From positions 1,240,001 through 1,304,000 of the forward strand of contig JALGAS010000008.1 in assembly GCA_023078685.1 (NCBI GenBank): a stretch of DNA of 64,000 bases, written 5' to 3'. The notes beneath the pieces are model-generated. The model saw only the letters and a list, made by a program, of their open reading frames with translations. It was not told the origin of the DNA and made no database searches. The DNA comes from Neopestalotiopsis rosae (Eukaryota; Ascomycota; Sordariomycetes; Amphisphaeriales; Sporocadaceae). A program made the translations under genes and the position numbers. This document shows positions 43,611 to 56,970 of the stretch, one piece after another (position 1 is the first letter of the stretch; each line of letters opens with the position of its first letter).

Positions 43611-45039
43611 GAAGTAAATTGGTAGGCCGGCAGGCATTGATGGCAGGGTGGCAGAGAGAATCAAGTGGTCACAGATTTCACCAAACCCATTCTTCTCATC
43701 CTATCCGCTCAGCCGTCCTCCCTTGCCCGCCGCCGGAGTTTGCAGTACAGACGCCAAGCGCTACGGACTTCGCGGTACGACGGATCCACATCCCAGCGCC
43801 GTGCAGATTCTCTGGCATCATTGCATCAATGCCTGCCACTCCGCGGAATGCGTACTGTGGTTAGCAGGAGGACACATGGATGGTCCAAGCGGCCCTCCAT
43901 CGGAACAAGTGTTTGGGAGAAGATACCATACTCCTCGATGATGAGACGAAATGTACGGTTAGGTGAATAGAAGATGATCAAAAGCCGCTGACATGATCAT
44001 CAGACGGCAGAACTTTGATTCCCACATGGGGTGAAGGAAAATTTCGCTAAATCGGGTTTAGCTGCTCAGAGATTTGCCCTATGTACCTGATGCGCAGGGT
44101 ATCGTTGTGATTGATGTCGTTACCAAAAAAGATGTGAGCAGAGCATTGATGAAATGGACGTCCTGCAAAAAATGTCCATGCCAGATCCCGGGGTTTCCAG
44201 CAAGGCGCAGTGTCATTAGACGATCCGGCTCCGAGCGCCGGCGGGTCTCGGGAAGTCTTAATCTCGTTCTAGTGGCCCGCTAGAAAGACTTCGACTCTCA
44301 TTTTAACCAACTCGCGGCAATTGCCCCGAGCCCAAAGCTCATCGCGACAATACTGTGCGGTAGTGCCCTTGGTGGCATGTCGGCGACGTTGGAATACTGT
44401 TAGTACGGAGTAGACGCCGTGGATTATTATGATCAATGTCGATCATATACCCTTCACAGCAGTTTGTCCACAGAGGGGTCCCTGTTGCTGGGCTGTCCGT
44501 CAACAGTCAACCCGCTCCTAGCGCGTGGCCAAGCAGCCCCAATGGGCGGATCCTCAGGCTTGACAACCTCATTCTTGCACCTTTGATTGCCATACTTCTT
44601 ATTTGACAACAGCATGGGGGGTAAAATGCCATGTGGACTATGGAGATGCTAGTGGCCAGGGCCGACGAGGGTTCCTTCACCCGCGATCACGACAGGTCAC
44701 ACCTAGGTAGGCAAGCACAGGTAAGTACATAGCTCAAGACTCCGCTACCTTCACCGGCATCGAGGAGCAAAGGTAAGGATCATCGCTCATGGCCGATGCG
44801 GTTGTCGTTCTTTTCTTGACTGTATTCGATGGAGGTGTTCATCTTAACTTGACCATCTGCCCAGGTAGCTAGTAGGGGCTTTGATGCGCGCGTGGAGGAG
44901 CACCCGCGCGCTAAACCACTAAATTTGCCGGTACCTTGTCGGCATCTTCGTTTATGAGCATATTCAGGGCGCAGCGGCAGGTCTAGAGCTCAACTGCCGG
45001 ACGAGCCTTGGAAGGGCTCGACGACAATGTTCAATAAGG

Positions 45040-46027
45040 CTATTTGGGATAATCTCTCCACACCGTTGCGGCATATGCTGATAATGGCTTGTTTCCTTCG
45101 GTACTTTTTACTATACCGTAGATGTCTGTCACGCGATTCAGTCTTAAGATTTGCTCCCCACAGGAAAGGTCTCCAGATTCATAGTTTGTCGTTATGGTAG
45201 CGGTACAATGTTGGCGATTTCCATATTCGGTCAACGTGTTTACCGGATACTCAGCCGTAATATTTGTGGTATTTGGTGTACTTCGCGCATGAAAAATATA
45301 CCAAGTCCCTGGAACCACTTACACCAATGACAATCGTGCGTGCCGACTTCCAGTAATGGCGAAGGATCCAGCTATCGGGCGTTGTCAGGCGCCACAGCGG
45401 AAAGGAGAGCATGGACTCCATTGATAGTATTGAATGAGTTCCATCTTCAGTGGCTGGCTTTGTCCTGCTATACAACTGCCGTATCACGCGCGCGTTTACC
45501 TGCTGACCGTCAGCTGCATGCTCAGCCGCCTTACGGTGAGCAGTATGAGTTGCTTATGCAGAAAGGCCCTGCAAACCTCTATACCTGACTATAATGCCAA
45601 AAGAGCCCACCTATTCTGGTTACATATGACGTGCATGGGCAATGCAACATGAAAGTTGCTACATCCAAAAACAACCGTATGGCTGACAAGCAGGATGTTC
45701 CAATTAGTGGCTCGAAAAGGATGGAGTGTTGTAAATCACGTGCTGTTAGCTGACCGGTTCCTCTAATTTCCATATCGTTGGCATATACCGTCTGGCTGTG
45801 CACGTAGAAGGGTATACCCGCAACGTAACGTCTCTCGGCAGGGCTGAAAAAGGCCAGACTTGTAAAGATTCTGAATCGGCATCGTAAACTGACGAGTTAA
45901 AAAAGGTCCAGTCTGTGGACAGTGGACTTCTACAGCTTGTGGAATTGCAATGGAGACAGAAGAAGCGGTATGGAAGATTCTGGGTATCTATCAAGGGCAT
46001 TGTAGCACAGCCGGTATGCTCGTACAC
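45040..46027 (-). pseudogene. Possible decayed gene
   Basis: Three minus-strand frames each read like protein over short spans: SSVYDADSESLQVWPFSALP, then in another frame SPAERRYVAGIPFYVHSQTV, and SWILRHYWKSARTIVIG followed after a frame change by NTTNITAEYPVNTLTEYGNR and LSCGEQILRLNRVTDIYGIV to a stop at 45040. A clean GT-AG model joining them all cannot be built; near 45310 only a frame change connects the two halves. This fits an old inactivated gene, or a real multi-exon gene that I have not resolved. No family is recognised. Confidence 0.22.
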
Positions 46028-46423
46028 CCATCATACTTGAGTGGTGGTTGAACGGGTGCACCGGGAGACTATCACCGGGTCTCGCCAAAGCAGATGGAGA
46101 TGTAAAGCGGAAGGAGAAGCATTGGAGCAGCGCATTTCACTCTCAATGGACCTCTCACGTGTACTCAAGCTGACACGACAGCAATCTCGGAGGGGTGACT
46201 CGAGACATTACTTGCTGCAAAGTTTCAAGATGGTTGTAGGTATGATAAAGGAGGGCCAAATTTGTTTTGCTGTCAATGAGCTGGTCTGGACCCCTGGGTC
46301 CAATGAATGTAGACAGTGAAACCATCCCTACGGAATACGTGGACCACAAACATCTTCCGAACATTCGCTAGTCGAAGATCTTGCTGCAGGGGCACCAACA
46401 CCACGATATCCGAGAGTATTCGT

Positions 46424-46452
46424 TTGATTGATTGATTGCTCGATTGATTGAC
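46424..46452 (+). repeat. GATT tetranucleotide microsatellite
   Basis: TTGATTGATTGATTGCTCGATTGATTGAC, interrupted once. Confidence 0.7.
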
Positions 46453-49400
46453 AGAGCAGGGCCAGGCGTCGGGCAGGACTGATTTCTCTTCTTCATCTCA
46501 CCGTGTTGACAATAGGTTTCATTTGCGTCCCTCCCCTACCTGCCTGCCCTCCCACGGCAGTCGCACATGGCAAAATGAAGTATTCTTCCAAAGGAGCAAA
46601 AAGGTCATCGGAGAATTCCATGACGCAGCGGACCGTGTGTTGAGATCGGCCACTGAGATCCGGAGCTGGTGTATCACAGATCGTGAGACGACCTTTACCT
46701 GTTCTGGTCTGTTACTGGTTCAAGTGAGCTCGGTGGCCCAGAGGCCCAGCAAGGTACATTGTCTTGTATCACGGCGATCCATGTTTGGACGTCTATGTAT
46801 CGGGCGATGTCCGATCAGGGCTGTGTGTGAGAAGATGTGTGCGCCGTGCCAGCCTGGTTGGGTCCCCTTCCCTATGTCCGACCCAGGTCAGGGAGTCAAC
46901 AGATGTACACAGTTAGACAGTCTGAAAGCGGTACCGCCGTAGCTCTCGGTGTGGAGGTTTTGGCAGGCACTTGGCTCGCCCTGGAGGTGATTTGCATCAT
47001 GACGGAACTTGGTCATAGAGGTGTGGGTTGAACCTCGGCAAGTTGTCCCCCCGGCACCGAGCGAGCATGGACGACATGATAGTAGTCAGTAGCGTGGTCA
47101 GAGTAGTGTTGATGCCATGAGCCGAAGAAGAGATGGCAATGCAAAGGAGAGAGAGCCGCAGATTACCCTTCCTCCGCCAAATAAGCCATGTCAAGGCCAA
47201 GGAGCAACCCAGGAGAAGCCAATAATGAAAAGCGGGTAGTGGACCGATGACAGCAGCAAACTTTAAAGTGCCCAGCGCAGAGCCGCAGGGTGCTAGCTTA
47301 ACCCGAGGCAGTTGGGCAAGGGCAAGCCTTGACCCGATACCTCTTTCGTTGGCAATGGTTGGGTCAGAGCAGGTAAAAAGGCAGGAACTCCGAGTTTAAC
47401 CTTACTCCGTAGTGTGATGGTTAGTGCCTGGGACAGTTCATTCCCAAGTGGAATGGTCTTCCGAACCCGTCTCAGTAGTGTGGTGGTCAAGCCTGTTGTT
47501 ATTGTTGACAGCTTACTAGTAGGAGGAAAAGGACCGGATGCCCGATACACCACGCGATCAGGTAATCGAGCGACAAGACAATGAAAGCTGGTGAGTGGTT
47601 GGTTTGTTGTAAGCGAGGGATGGACGGCCAGAGAAAACAGCGAAGGAAAAGGTCAGTTAGTCCTGCTTGTGGTGGTAGTGCAGTAGGCAAGAAAAGACAC
47701 TGTCTCTATTATCGGCTAGTTAGTCAGATTTTTTTTTCTTCCCCCTTCGCTCTTTTCCCCTTGGCAGTCACTAGTTTTTGGGGAACAACAGTTGGCAAAT
47801 CGGCTCGCTGCATTCAATTTCTTCTTTTTTTGCCATCGGGAAGCCGCAAGCGGTGTCGTCATGGACGATAGCATACGCTGCTGCTGCATGATTTCCAATG
47901 CAGATTTTATTGCATCTTGTTCCCGGTTTCCAACGCTTCCATACAGCCAGTGTACTACCTAGGTACTGTAGTGTAATGAACACACACAATACACATCGGC
48001 TTACCCCAGCGCCAATCTCTGCAATCGACATGCCCTTACATCAAGGGCCCCTAAGAATGTTTAGAGAGAAAAAAGAACAATTAGATTCTTCGCCCAATGT
48101 AATCAATGCACTCAAAGTGTCCAATAATGACTATTGTCAGTCGCGCAGTATCAGACTTTGGCGGCGCGAAACTTTAACCAGGCTGTACTCGGGTAGCTAA
48201 GGTGCAGGCACGTTGACGCCGTCCCTACCTAGTGTATGGTAGACAGACAGCATTAAGGCAAAATCATCAGATAATTACATTAGGCAGGGCTCTCTTGTCT
48301 TGGCTCACTCGCGACACAAACCTCATTCGATATTCACGGCAATCGCATGTGTCACTCTCAGGTAGTCGATGAATGAATGAATATATCTGGGACTATTGCA
48401 GGACCTTGTCCGGATCTTGCCAAGCTCAAGCGACTTTTATACATATTATCCCTGTACTGTATTATTCGCAGCGCAGCATCGCTTCTCCTTCTCCACACAA
48501 GACGGACAGGAGCAAGACCGGCCCCGCTGAACAAAGGTGACTGACAGACAGCCAGGCAGGGAGATGTCGTCTCTGCTCTGCTCTCATTTGTTGGCTGCGT
48601 CGGAACCGACTCTTCTACAGCTGGCATCGCAGCTTGCAATGGAACCCCCAATCGTTACCACCCATCCCTGCCGTCTGCTTCTGATTGGGCACCTTTGCTC
48701 TGGGATGGCTGAATAGTTCCCTTCCCCGTCCATGCAGAGGCAGAGCGGCGAGGTATCACAACGGTTGCCGAGAGACATTCAGGCCTGAGCCAATGCGAGT
48801 AATTGCTCACCGCTTCGAGAAGAAAAAATAAAGCACTTGCCCACACATAGTATACACTTCGACGAACGGCTTCAAGCAGCATCCCCCCCTCCCCAAATCA
48901 AAACCCCCGGGCCTTGTATTCCATGTTTGGTAGCGCCTTGTCTTGCCTTGTAAAAGCTTGAATTGAAAATGCCTGGCAGAACATCAAGGCCATTGCTTGC
49001 AAGTCCCCTGTTTGGCGGAGATCGCTCTATGCTTTTTTCCTGTCGTGGCGTCGAACGATTTGCATTCTGTTGTAGGACAAAGAGCTTGCTACCATACCCT
49101 GGCTGACTGAATGGCGGGTGGTTACCACAAGACCGCTCGCTTGGTCGATGTCGCTTCCGCCCAGCTTTGCGCTGCGCTGGGCGTCGAGCTCATGCCCTCC
49201 GCCGGCTGAGCTCCACTTACGGTAGACCTGAAGATTATCTTCCGCTTACCAGGCTGGCTTGGGGCTGACTGGCTGGCTGGCTTGCTCACTGGGAGTGTGA
49301 AGTTGGACCTGCCTGTGGGAAGTCGGAAATGCCGCGCTGCACCAGTACGCGCTTGCGGGCCTATGCGACGGGTTACCGATATATGTAAAGTACTATTCAT

Positions 49401-52400
49401 TGATATATGTATGGTATGTGTGTGTGTGTTACTGCTGTACTATGTGTACCTGTATACTATGCATGGAAATATTGCATTGGGAACAGAGAAAAAGAAAGCA
49501 GGATGGAATATTGACCATGTGGCAATATTTCTGGTAGGACCAGGGCCCAATCAGGCTGCGATTGGGCGAAACGTGCAAGTATGGAAAGGCTTCATGCAAT
49601 AGTGCTGTATGATGTTTGATACCGTCCGTCCGTCATATAATTCTAACATTGGTTTCAGTCACTCATTATTACTCGGTGCGAGTGCCGGACTTGGTATTGA
49701 CTTGGCTGATTATGCGCCGGCAAACCTCAAAGTCGGAATAGGGGCATGGAACGTTGTATGATTCCACCCCTGTGAGATGAGCTACGATGTGCTGATGCTG
49801 AGCGCCTGAGGCTATACCAAGCCAAGCAGCAGCCAGTGCTCAAGGGGACGGACAGTGGCATGAATCAGCGCGCTGCGCCGCTCAGCACAAGATGTTTATG
49901 AAAGAAGGGTTAAGAAATGGATGCCTAGGTCATTACACGGTAGGCCACGGCTTGCCCACGGGAAAGGAACAAGAAGCTTGAAACGAAAATAGAAACATAC
50001 TAGATCCCGTTTGGGCTTAAGCAATATTGCCGGAATCCAGCGCCGTCACTGGTTGTTCCCGTCAGGTGTGGTGGATGACTCGCGTTCTGCAGGCCATTTG
50101 GTCAGGAAGCTAACCCACAGGAATGCTCACAGCCACACTGCTTTATCCTCCATTGAGTTGTTGTGTCCTAGGTAGGTCCTCGGAGTCGCTCAATATCGGG
50201 GTCAAGGCCGTCGCGTCACATTTCTCTGCTCTGATCATGTCTTGTGCCTCTGCAGATGAATACCGAACTTGGTGAGTCGCATATGTGCAAATGGCGCCTC
50301 TTCAAACTCTCTTAGATACCTCGAGAGTTTCAAGCGCAGCGTAGAACGAGGCGAGCAGGAGGAGAGACAGAAAAGAAAATTGATCGGTGCATGGTCTTTG
50401 ATGGGAGCTCTGCTGTATGGCTGATGGGTAATGGTAAAAAGGTAGTCAAGGAAACTCAGTTTTGCAGCTAGCCCCCCACTTTTGCTTAGATTGAGGAAAG
50501 CGCGCTGCCTGCCCTTTGTGCATCTAACGAGGCGTCATATTCCAAAGGCTCGAATAATTCTGGCGTCTCTGCTTTGTACATGCATAGTGTATGCAGTGTT
50601 AGTGCGAACTGTATGTTGAATTTCTAATCAACTCGATATTCTTGCTCTTACTTTGGTAGCAAGAACGTGGGTCGTCCCTGCTACGTTGAGTTCTGCCCCC
50701 GGCATGCGGAAAGGGCAAGTGCCATGACAAAGAGTTCATGCACGGAGTAGAAATGCATGAAAATCACCAAATTTCAGTCTCTCAGCGACGGCGTGATATC
50801 AGAATTGATTATTACCATGTATGAGCAGATGTGCCCGTCCAAGCCCCAGAGGACCCTTGGGAAGATGACCAACGACCGTTGAGATGCCGTGGTTGCGGAT
50901 CATGACGTTCATTTTCACACACAGGGATCGCGGGCAGGGATTCTGGGGTTCCTTCACCACACTCAAAAGGCAGCCAGTCAAAGTTGGGCAATCCGCGGCT
51001 TGGTGACAGGGTCTTGCTGCTAGGCTAGCTAGATGAGCCGGGGTGATGCTGCGAGACCCGTCAAAAGAATACGAGAAACCACGGTTTCAGCCTACCTGAA
51101 TGGGCAATCGTCATAGGGACATCCATGGGTCAGATCGGGTTTTCTGGAAGACCTGTCAGGGACCCCTAGTCGCTCACTGGGGAGATCCAACCCAAACGTC
51201 GACTTTTCTCACTAGTGTAGAGAAAATACCGTGGTCGCGTCGCAGAGAAAGATCGCAATTCCCCATCAACCAGAGATGCAAGACTCCATACTCAGGTAGG
51301 GGCTTTTCCCCAGTTGGCCATAGTTCCGAGCGGCAGTTTTCGGCCGGTCACCTTCTGCGCCTCTGATCAGAACCAGAAACAAGCAACAGGGCCGATGGGC
51401 ACATGATGGGCATCGCTGGAGTGGTGAGTGCTGCATTTGATTGCCTATCTAGGCCTATGGAGCACTGTATAGGTAAAAGATTATAATGCCAAGGGGTAGG
51501 TCGTTCTGTGATAACTTGACACGCCCCGAGACGAGGTTGACTAAGCTCGGGGGCCAACAATTTGTTGCTTTTGACTAAACAATGACAATTTATCACACTC
51601 TCGCTCATGATGGACTGGTTAGGGTCTGCATCAGTGTTGACTTGGCGTTTTCGCATCAGATAGGGCACTTGACCACAGGCTCATCACGCCACAATCACCA
51701 GTATAAACTCATTGATGACATTCAGTGAAGTGCCGTCTGACTGCTGCTGCTACTAGCACGACAGCCTCAGCCCATCTGTTTGTCACGTTAGTGAAAAAGC
51801 AGAAGCTCGGTCCAGTGATTGTGGCCTCTTGGTGCGCCGGCATCTCACGTTACAACTCCACGTTCCATCGCGATGCCGATGGGACCAGGACCCAGCCGCG
51901 CCTCATCAAATCAACGCGACGGGGACCCAAAAAGGCTATGCACTACGATTTTCCGGCATTTTGGTTCGCGACGGTTGCTTAAGCTTGAAAGATGGGAAGA
52001 AATGACGTTCCTGGTAGACGACCGTGGATATGACATAATTCCCCCGTTCTGAGCCTCTGATTGATGGGTTTGTCTTCGGCAGGCCTCGGGGCCTAGGATT
52101 CGGCCAAACCCTGAATGATCCAAGGGATCAGGGGACTTCAATGCCAAGACATTCGACTGCTTACTAGCATAACTCTCTTTACACGACTTTTCCACATTGG
52201 GAACTGCTGGGAACCACTTTCACAACGTGCTGAAAGCTCCATCCAGGTTGCACACCTAGGTATGGCCATCCTCAGCTGCAGTGATGGCCCGCCGATCCCG
52301 GCACGCACCGAAGGCCAATTCATGCTGTTGTCGTTCAATGTTCTTCCTGGTGCTTTTTTTTGTTGGCTGTCAATGCTTGGCTACCTACCCGTACCTGGCC

Positions 52401-55400
52401 TACCTACATTACATGACAATAAGAACAGCAATATCCGTACGAGCTACAGCCGCCTAAAAATAAACAACACTTCGGAAAGATTATAGGGGGCTGATTCAGG
52501 GCGGCCAATAACTTTTGTGAGTTGGGCCACATATTCACGCCGAGCAATGGAAAGTCAGCCGGGCCAAGCATTAGTACAGAGAGTATACATGCGTCTCTAC
52601 AGCAGCAACAGCATTCCCAGCGACACGGTCCAATCCACGAGGGAGGACACAGACGAGCCAGTCGAATGGTTCTGTCAATTGAATGTGACAAATAGCATTT
52701 ACAATCCCGTTGGCTATGAGCCGTGAGTGACAGCTTTGACATTCCTTCGACCGAAGTGCTCACCTGAAACTGTGGGGGGTTAAACTCTTTTGGGACATTT
52801 TTGGAAGCGGGTAGAAAGGTGTATATCCTTCGGCAGAGTAACGAAATCAGGTTTAGTGAGCGAGCACCGTACGGTGAAGACTGAAGAGTACTGCTACTGC
52901 TACTACTAACTGATTGCTCTGCTCCTCCGTACTTCCGAGGCTATGTCTTTGGCTACTTTGTCAGAGCAAGAATTAGCGGGCCATTTTAGGACATGAAAAG
53001 CTTTTTCCATCATTGGACAGGTCGTTGGTATACTTGATTAGCTCAGCACGGTCATGAAGCGAATGGGCTTCGGTAGAAAGAGCCTAGTCGTGGGTTATTA
53101 TCATGTGTGTCATGAGGCACGGATATGCATGCAAAGCGTATGATCAATATTGTGAAGTAGACGTGCTTCGAATGTCACCCTGTGGCGTGATGAGCGGTCG
53201 GCGACGAAATACTTGCACGTATACATACAATGCGCAAAAAACAACGACAATTCTTAGAATTGCCTAAACCTGCGGAACGGCGGCCAAGTATAAGCCCGAA
53301 CTTGCATCCCGTCGCCTCACCTATCATATCTATTGTAGTATATATGTGGCCCTACCAAGCGTGTCGCCCACACACACTCGCGCTACCTACACAGGTAGTG
53401 CACAGAAGACACTAAACATGACCTAGCGATGCACGGTAATCGGGTGTCTCTGAGACTGCAGAGCATGATCGCACGTTTGTGTGTCGGGAGGCGGCAAAAG
53501 AAGTGCATCATGATGGGAAAAGGTCGATACCTTAGGGCCGGTCTATCGTCGGTTGAGACCGGTGACCATCATCTGCCACTATGCTCGCTCTCAACCGTCA
53601 GTGGTTCGGCGCTTGAATTTCCTGAAGCGAGCGTGCTTTGGGTCTTACCACTGTTTCTAGCTTAGCTGAAAAACGCGAGACCGAGCCCAGGAACCTAAGC
53701 AGCAAACAACCAATAAGTCCGCGCACAGCCACGATCGATATATCGGCCCCGTAACTTATGGATGGTGCCCGATGCTTCTTGTGTCTAATGGACCTATTTT
53801 GGGTACGTGCCACTACTCACCTACCTGCCCGGTCGAAATCAGAAAGTCGCCCACACTGAGATATCAAGACCCACTGGCTTTGATAGATGTGCCACAATTT
53901 AGATCACCGATGGCCGCTATCATGTTCGGCATCGTGAAGATTATTCACGGAAAAAAGGAGTGTGCGATGACTTATACTATGCGGCGTCAGAGTGGCAATG
54001 GAACATTGGAGGGAGGAAGGAGGAGCGCAGTGTAAGCAACTGAATTGACTCAACGGCGCAGAATGGACTTTTTGTCCCCAGAAAGTCCTGGCTTGCATAT
54101 GCTTCATGTAGCCGCCAAAAGGATTACCACAGTAACGGGGTCATCCTATACTACAAAAGCACACTGTTTTCTTGGGAGTCTCTTGGTGTGTTTTTCTCTC
54201 TTCCACACGTTCCCTACCATGCCTACATGCACGTGTAGGTAGGTAGGTCTTGCATGTACCCTAAGTATGCATGCAGTTGCAGGCTCCCATATGCGCGTGC
54301 TGGTCCTCATGGCAAGCTTCCGTTGGGGCCCGGGTGAATTGGCTTTGGCTTCTTGCTCGCTAGCTAAACCTAAGGCAGCCAAACACAAGAGTAAGTAGCA
54401 TCACTTCATTAGGGTATGTGTTGGCCACCAAGGTGGGAGTGGTGGAAGAAGGGAAGGGCTACTACGCTATGATTCAACCGTGACGGCGGATGGCCCATCA
54501 GTGTTGGATTCTCGCGGTACTTGGCATTATACTACTGGACACCGATTTTGACTCATTTGCTACGTTCGCCATGCAGTTGCCATAGAGGCGTGATTACCAT
54601 GTCATTGATGATGGCGGCTTCGATGACGCCGGCGGCACCGTGTCTAGTGTAGCGCAAGGCAGCTAATAATCCTTTCCTTATTCGAGGCCGTAATGCGCGG
54701 GATAAAGGTATTGCATACCAATTATACTCGATCTTATGTGATATATGTCCATGTTGGGAAGGGGCATTATTTCAAGTGTGCCTATTATAGAATTCATAAG
54801 TTATGGGCTGTTTTTTTATTGCTGGGTAGCGGTAGTGCGTCCGGAGAATCCAGTACAATATGGCACTACCTTATGCTAGGTCTGCACGAGACCCTCAGGT
54901 GCCAGTTGTGTGCATGCGACGTAACCTCCAGCCGGGCGCAAGAGTGACAGAGAGACTGACCACTTTGGGTACATTCTGCGCCTCCACGCCCGCCATTCGC
55001 CAGTTCGGTACCTAGTAACTTACCGAGCGGGTGAGCAAAGTCGAAGTGGCCCAAGAACTAGTAGTATGCGACCTCGGGAATGGATGGATCTGTGCTTGCT
55101 GCTGTCTTTGTTTGTCACTTTTTTTTTCTTCCTATCTGAAGTGCACCGTCGATCACTTTGATGATCAATCAGATGGACTGGTAACCTTCAGTGTTCCTGG
55201 GGGCCCAAAGCTCAAAGCCCAAGTTCATCATTTCTCTCAGGGCAATGCCTCAACCGTGGCCCCGTGCCGCTCCAGGGCCCATACTCTTTTCAAGTCCTCC
55301 CCGCTGGCTGGGGCTGGCTGTCGGAGCGCCGGTACGGACTCGAACTGGGCCTGCAGATTGAAAGCTAGTACAATAGGTAAAGGAAGGGTAATATGGGAAG

Positions 55401-55414
55401 GGTGAATGAGAATT

Positions 55415-55434
55415 AAAAAAAAAAAAAAAAAAAA
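55415..55434 (+). repeat. Poly-A tract of 20
   Basis: The longest homopolymer of the window, in the upstream region of the zinc-cluster gene. It could be the 3' end of an old retrotransposed copy, but no coding remnant or target-site duplication is visible. Confidence 0.7.
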
Positions 55435-55700
55435 GATAAAAGTTACTGCACAGTAGGTAGGGTACTTAGCATGCTACATGGCTCTAGCAGGCCCTCTGCA
55501 ACCGTTGACCCTGGTGGCCCCAGAAGAAAACCCCCGTCGCCATGGCTAAGGTAACGATTATGCAACTAACGGCCTGTTTACTCCACCAAGTACTCCAGTC
55601 CTCCGCCCTCTGGAGTTGCGATGTACCGCTGTACATGCCCTGTGCCCCGTCCCACGTTCCCAGCAGTATCGGGCCCAGTAGTATCAATGTACATGGGCAC

Positions 55701-56970
55701 TGCAGCGAGTGAAGGCACCACATGCACCACATTGCCAAGTACCTACTGGGCTCCAACACTCTACCACCAGCCAGCAAGCAGCAACAGCGACAGCAGCAAG
55801 CAGCACCGACCGACCACCCCCCATGTCGGGTCGCCCTAGCCTAGGGAATAGGAAAGTCAAGTCGCTCGCTGAAGCCAAACCAAAGCAAGCCAAGGCCAAC
55901 CTTCCTGCCGCACCGCCCACCACCTGCACCACACACACTCACACACTCACACACACACAGAGCAGCGTGCAAGGTCTTGTCTGCCCGTTCCTCCAAACAT
56001 GGGCCAAAAGCCAAAGCCAAAGCAGAAGCCGCCAGCCCATACTGCCGGTTTTTTATTTATTATGGCACCCGACCCCCCAGGCAAACGCTCCCACCTCTAC
56101 TATCATCAACTCAATTCGAAGCGTCAGCTACCTTAACAACTCAACCACACTCGCTTTCCACCTCAAAATCTCCTCCCCTTAGGAAGTCCTCGTTGACTCC
56201 TGTCATTCGCTTGTTCCCTTTTTGTCGTGTTTGGAGATCTCTGTGGTTTGGAAAGTGCTTGTCAACTCGAAAAAACTCAATACCATTTTCTCAGTAGCCC
56301 ACCCCGGAAGCAGATCAGTCAACCAACCTATCGTCACCGGCCGTTGTCAACCACTACCACCTACTAGCAACCCTCGGTATACCAACAGCAGCAGCAACCG
56401 CAACCGCCACTTGCTTCGCATCGTTACCGAAAAAATAGCAGGAAAAAAGGTCAAAACTATCAACTTCGCAGCATTGCAGCTTGAAGAGGGAAAAAGAAAA
56501 AGAAAGAGAGACGATTATATCGCAACTCGATCAGCTTCATCGACCCATTGTTAGCGTGTAGCCTTTTTGGTGAAGAAAATCTCAAGAGATATTTCGGGTC
56601 GCTTGTTGAAAGAGGAAAAAGATACGGGCAAAAGGTTATACTCTAGGCATATCAGACCCACCTAGTCGGCACCGCTTACAACACTTTGCTCGTCGACAAC
56701 TTGTACGCCTTTTGCAAGCTATTCAAGAAAACGGCTTCATTTGACATTTTTATGTCACGATTCTAGTAGTCAACAGACCAGCCGTCCCTTGCAAAATAAA
56801 AGCAGGGCACCTCGCAGCTTTCGTGTTGTCTGAGAAGAGATCTGCTTGCCTAGTAGATCCTATCCGCACCAAACACCCATTCGCTCGCTTCCATACTCAG
56901 TACGATTCTTTCGTGCTGTGGTTTCATTTTCTCAACTCTCAACCTTTAATTTTTATTTACAGCTTATAAA
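55701..56970 (+). promoter_or_regulatory. Upstream region and probable long leader of the zinc-cluster gene
   Basis: The last 1.3 kb before the ATG changes character: it is C/A- and pyrimidine-rich, with a CA/CACT microsatellite (55929-55960), many CAAC/CCAC words and short upstream ORFs, features typical of long fungal 5' leaders. TTTATTTACAG just before CTTATAAAATGG (56952-56973) looks like a 3' splice site, so the leader may be spliced. No TATA box position can be assigned. Confidence 0.45.

Larger units (their letters stand above)
40952..45039. other. Intergenic with simple repeats
   Basis: No gene is seen. Contents noted: A14 at 41898-41911; a perfect 8-bp hairpin CCCATCCA-ATAG-TGGATGGG at 42321-42340; a GTCGCY-type repeat at about 42511-42561; and TAGG repeats at 43576-43610. 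ORFs up to 138 codons (42182-42598 minus) lack domains. Confidence 0.5.
46028..55700. other. Long intergenic region, no gene recognised
   Basis: Nearly 10 kb with only short overlapping ORFs. The most protein-like is 52547-52726 plus (MESQPGQALVQRVYMRLYSS start, about 59 codons), too short to call. Simple sequence includes GATT repeats (46424-46452), TG repeats (about 49416-49426) and A20 (55415-55434). Together with its flanks it makes a gap of nearly 19 kb between recognisable genes. Confidence 0.5.

Noticed and set aside
55415..55434. Poly-A tract as the tail of a retrotransposon
   Set aside because: No reverse transcriptase remnant, no target-site duplication and no repeat copy nearby.
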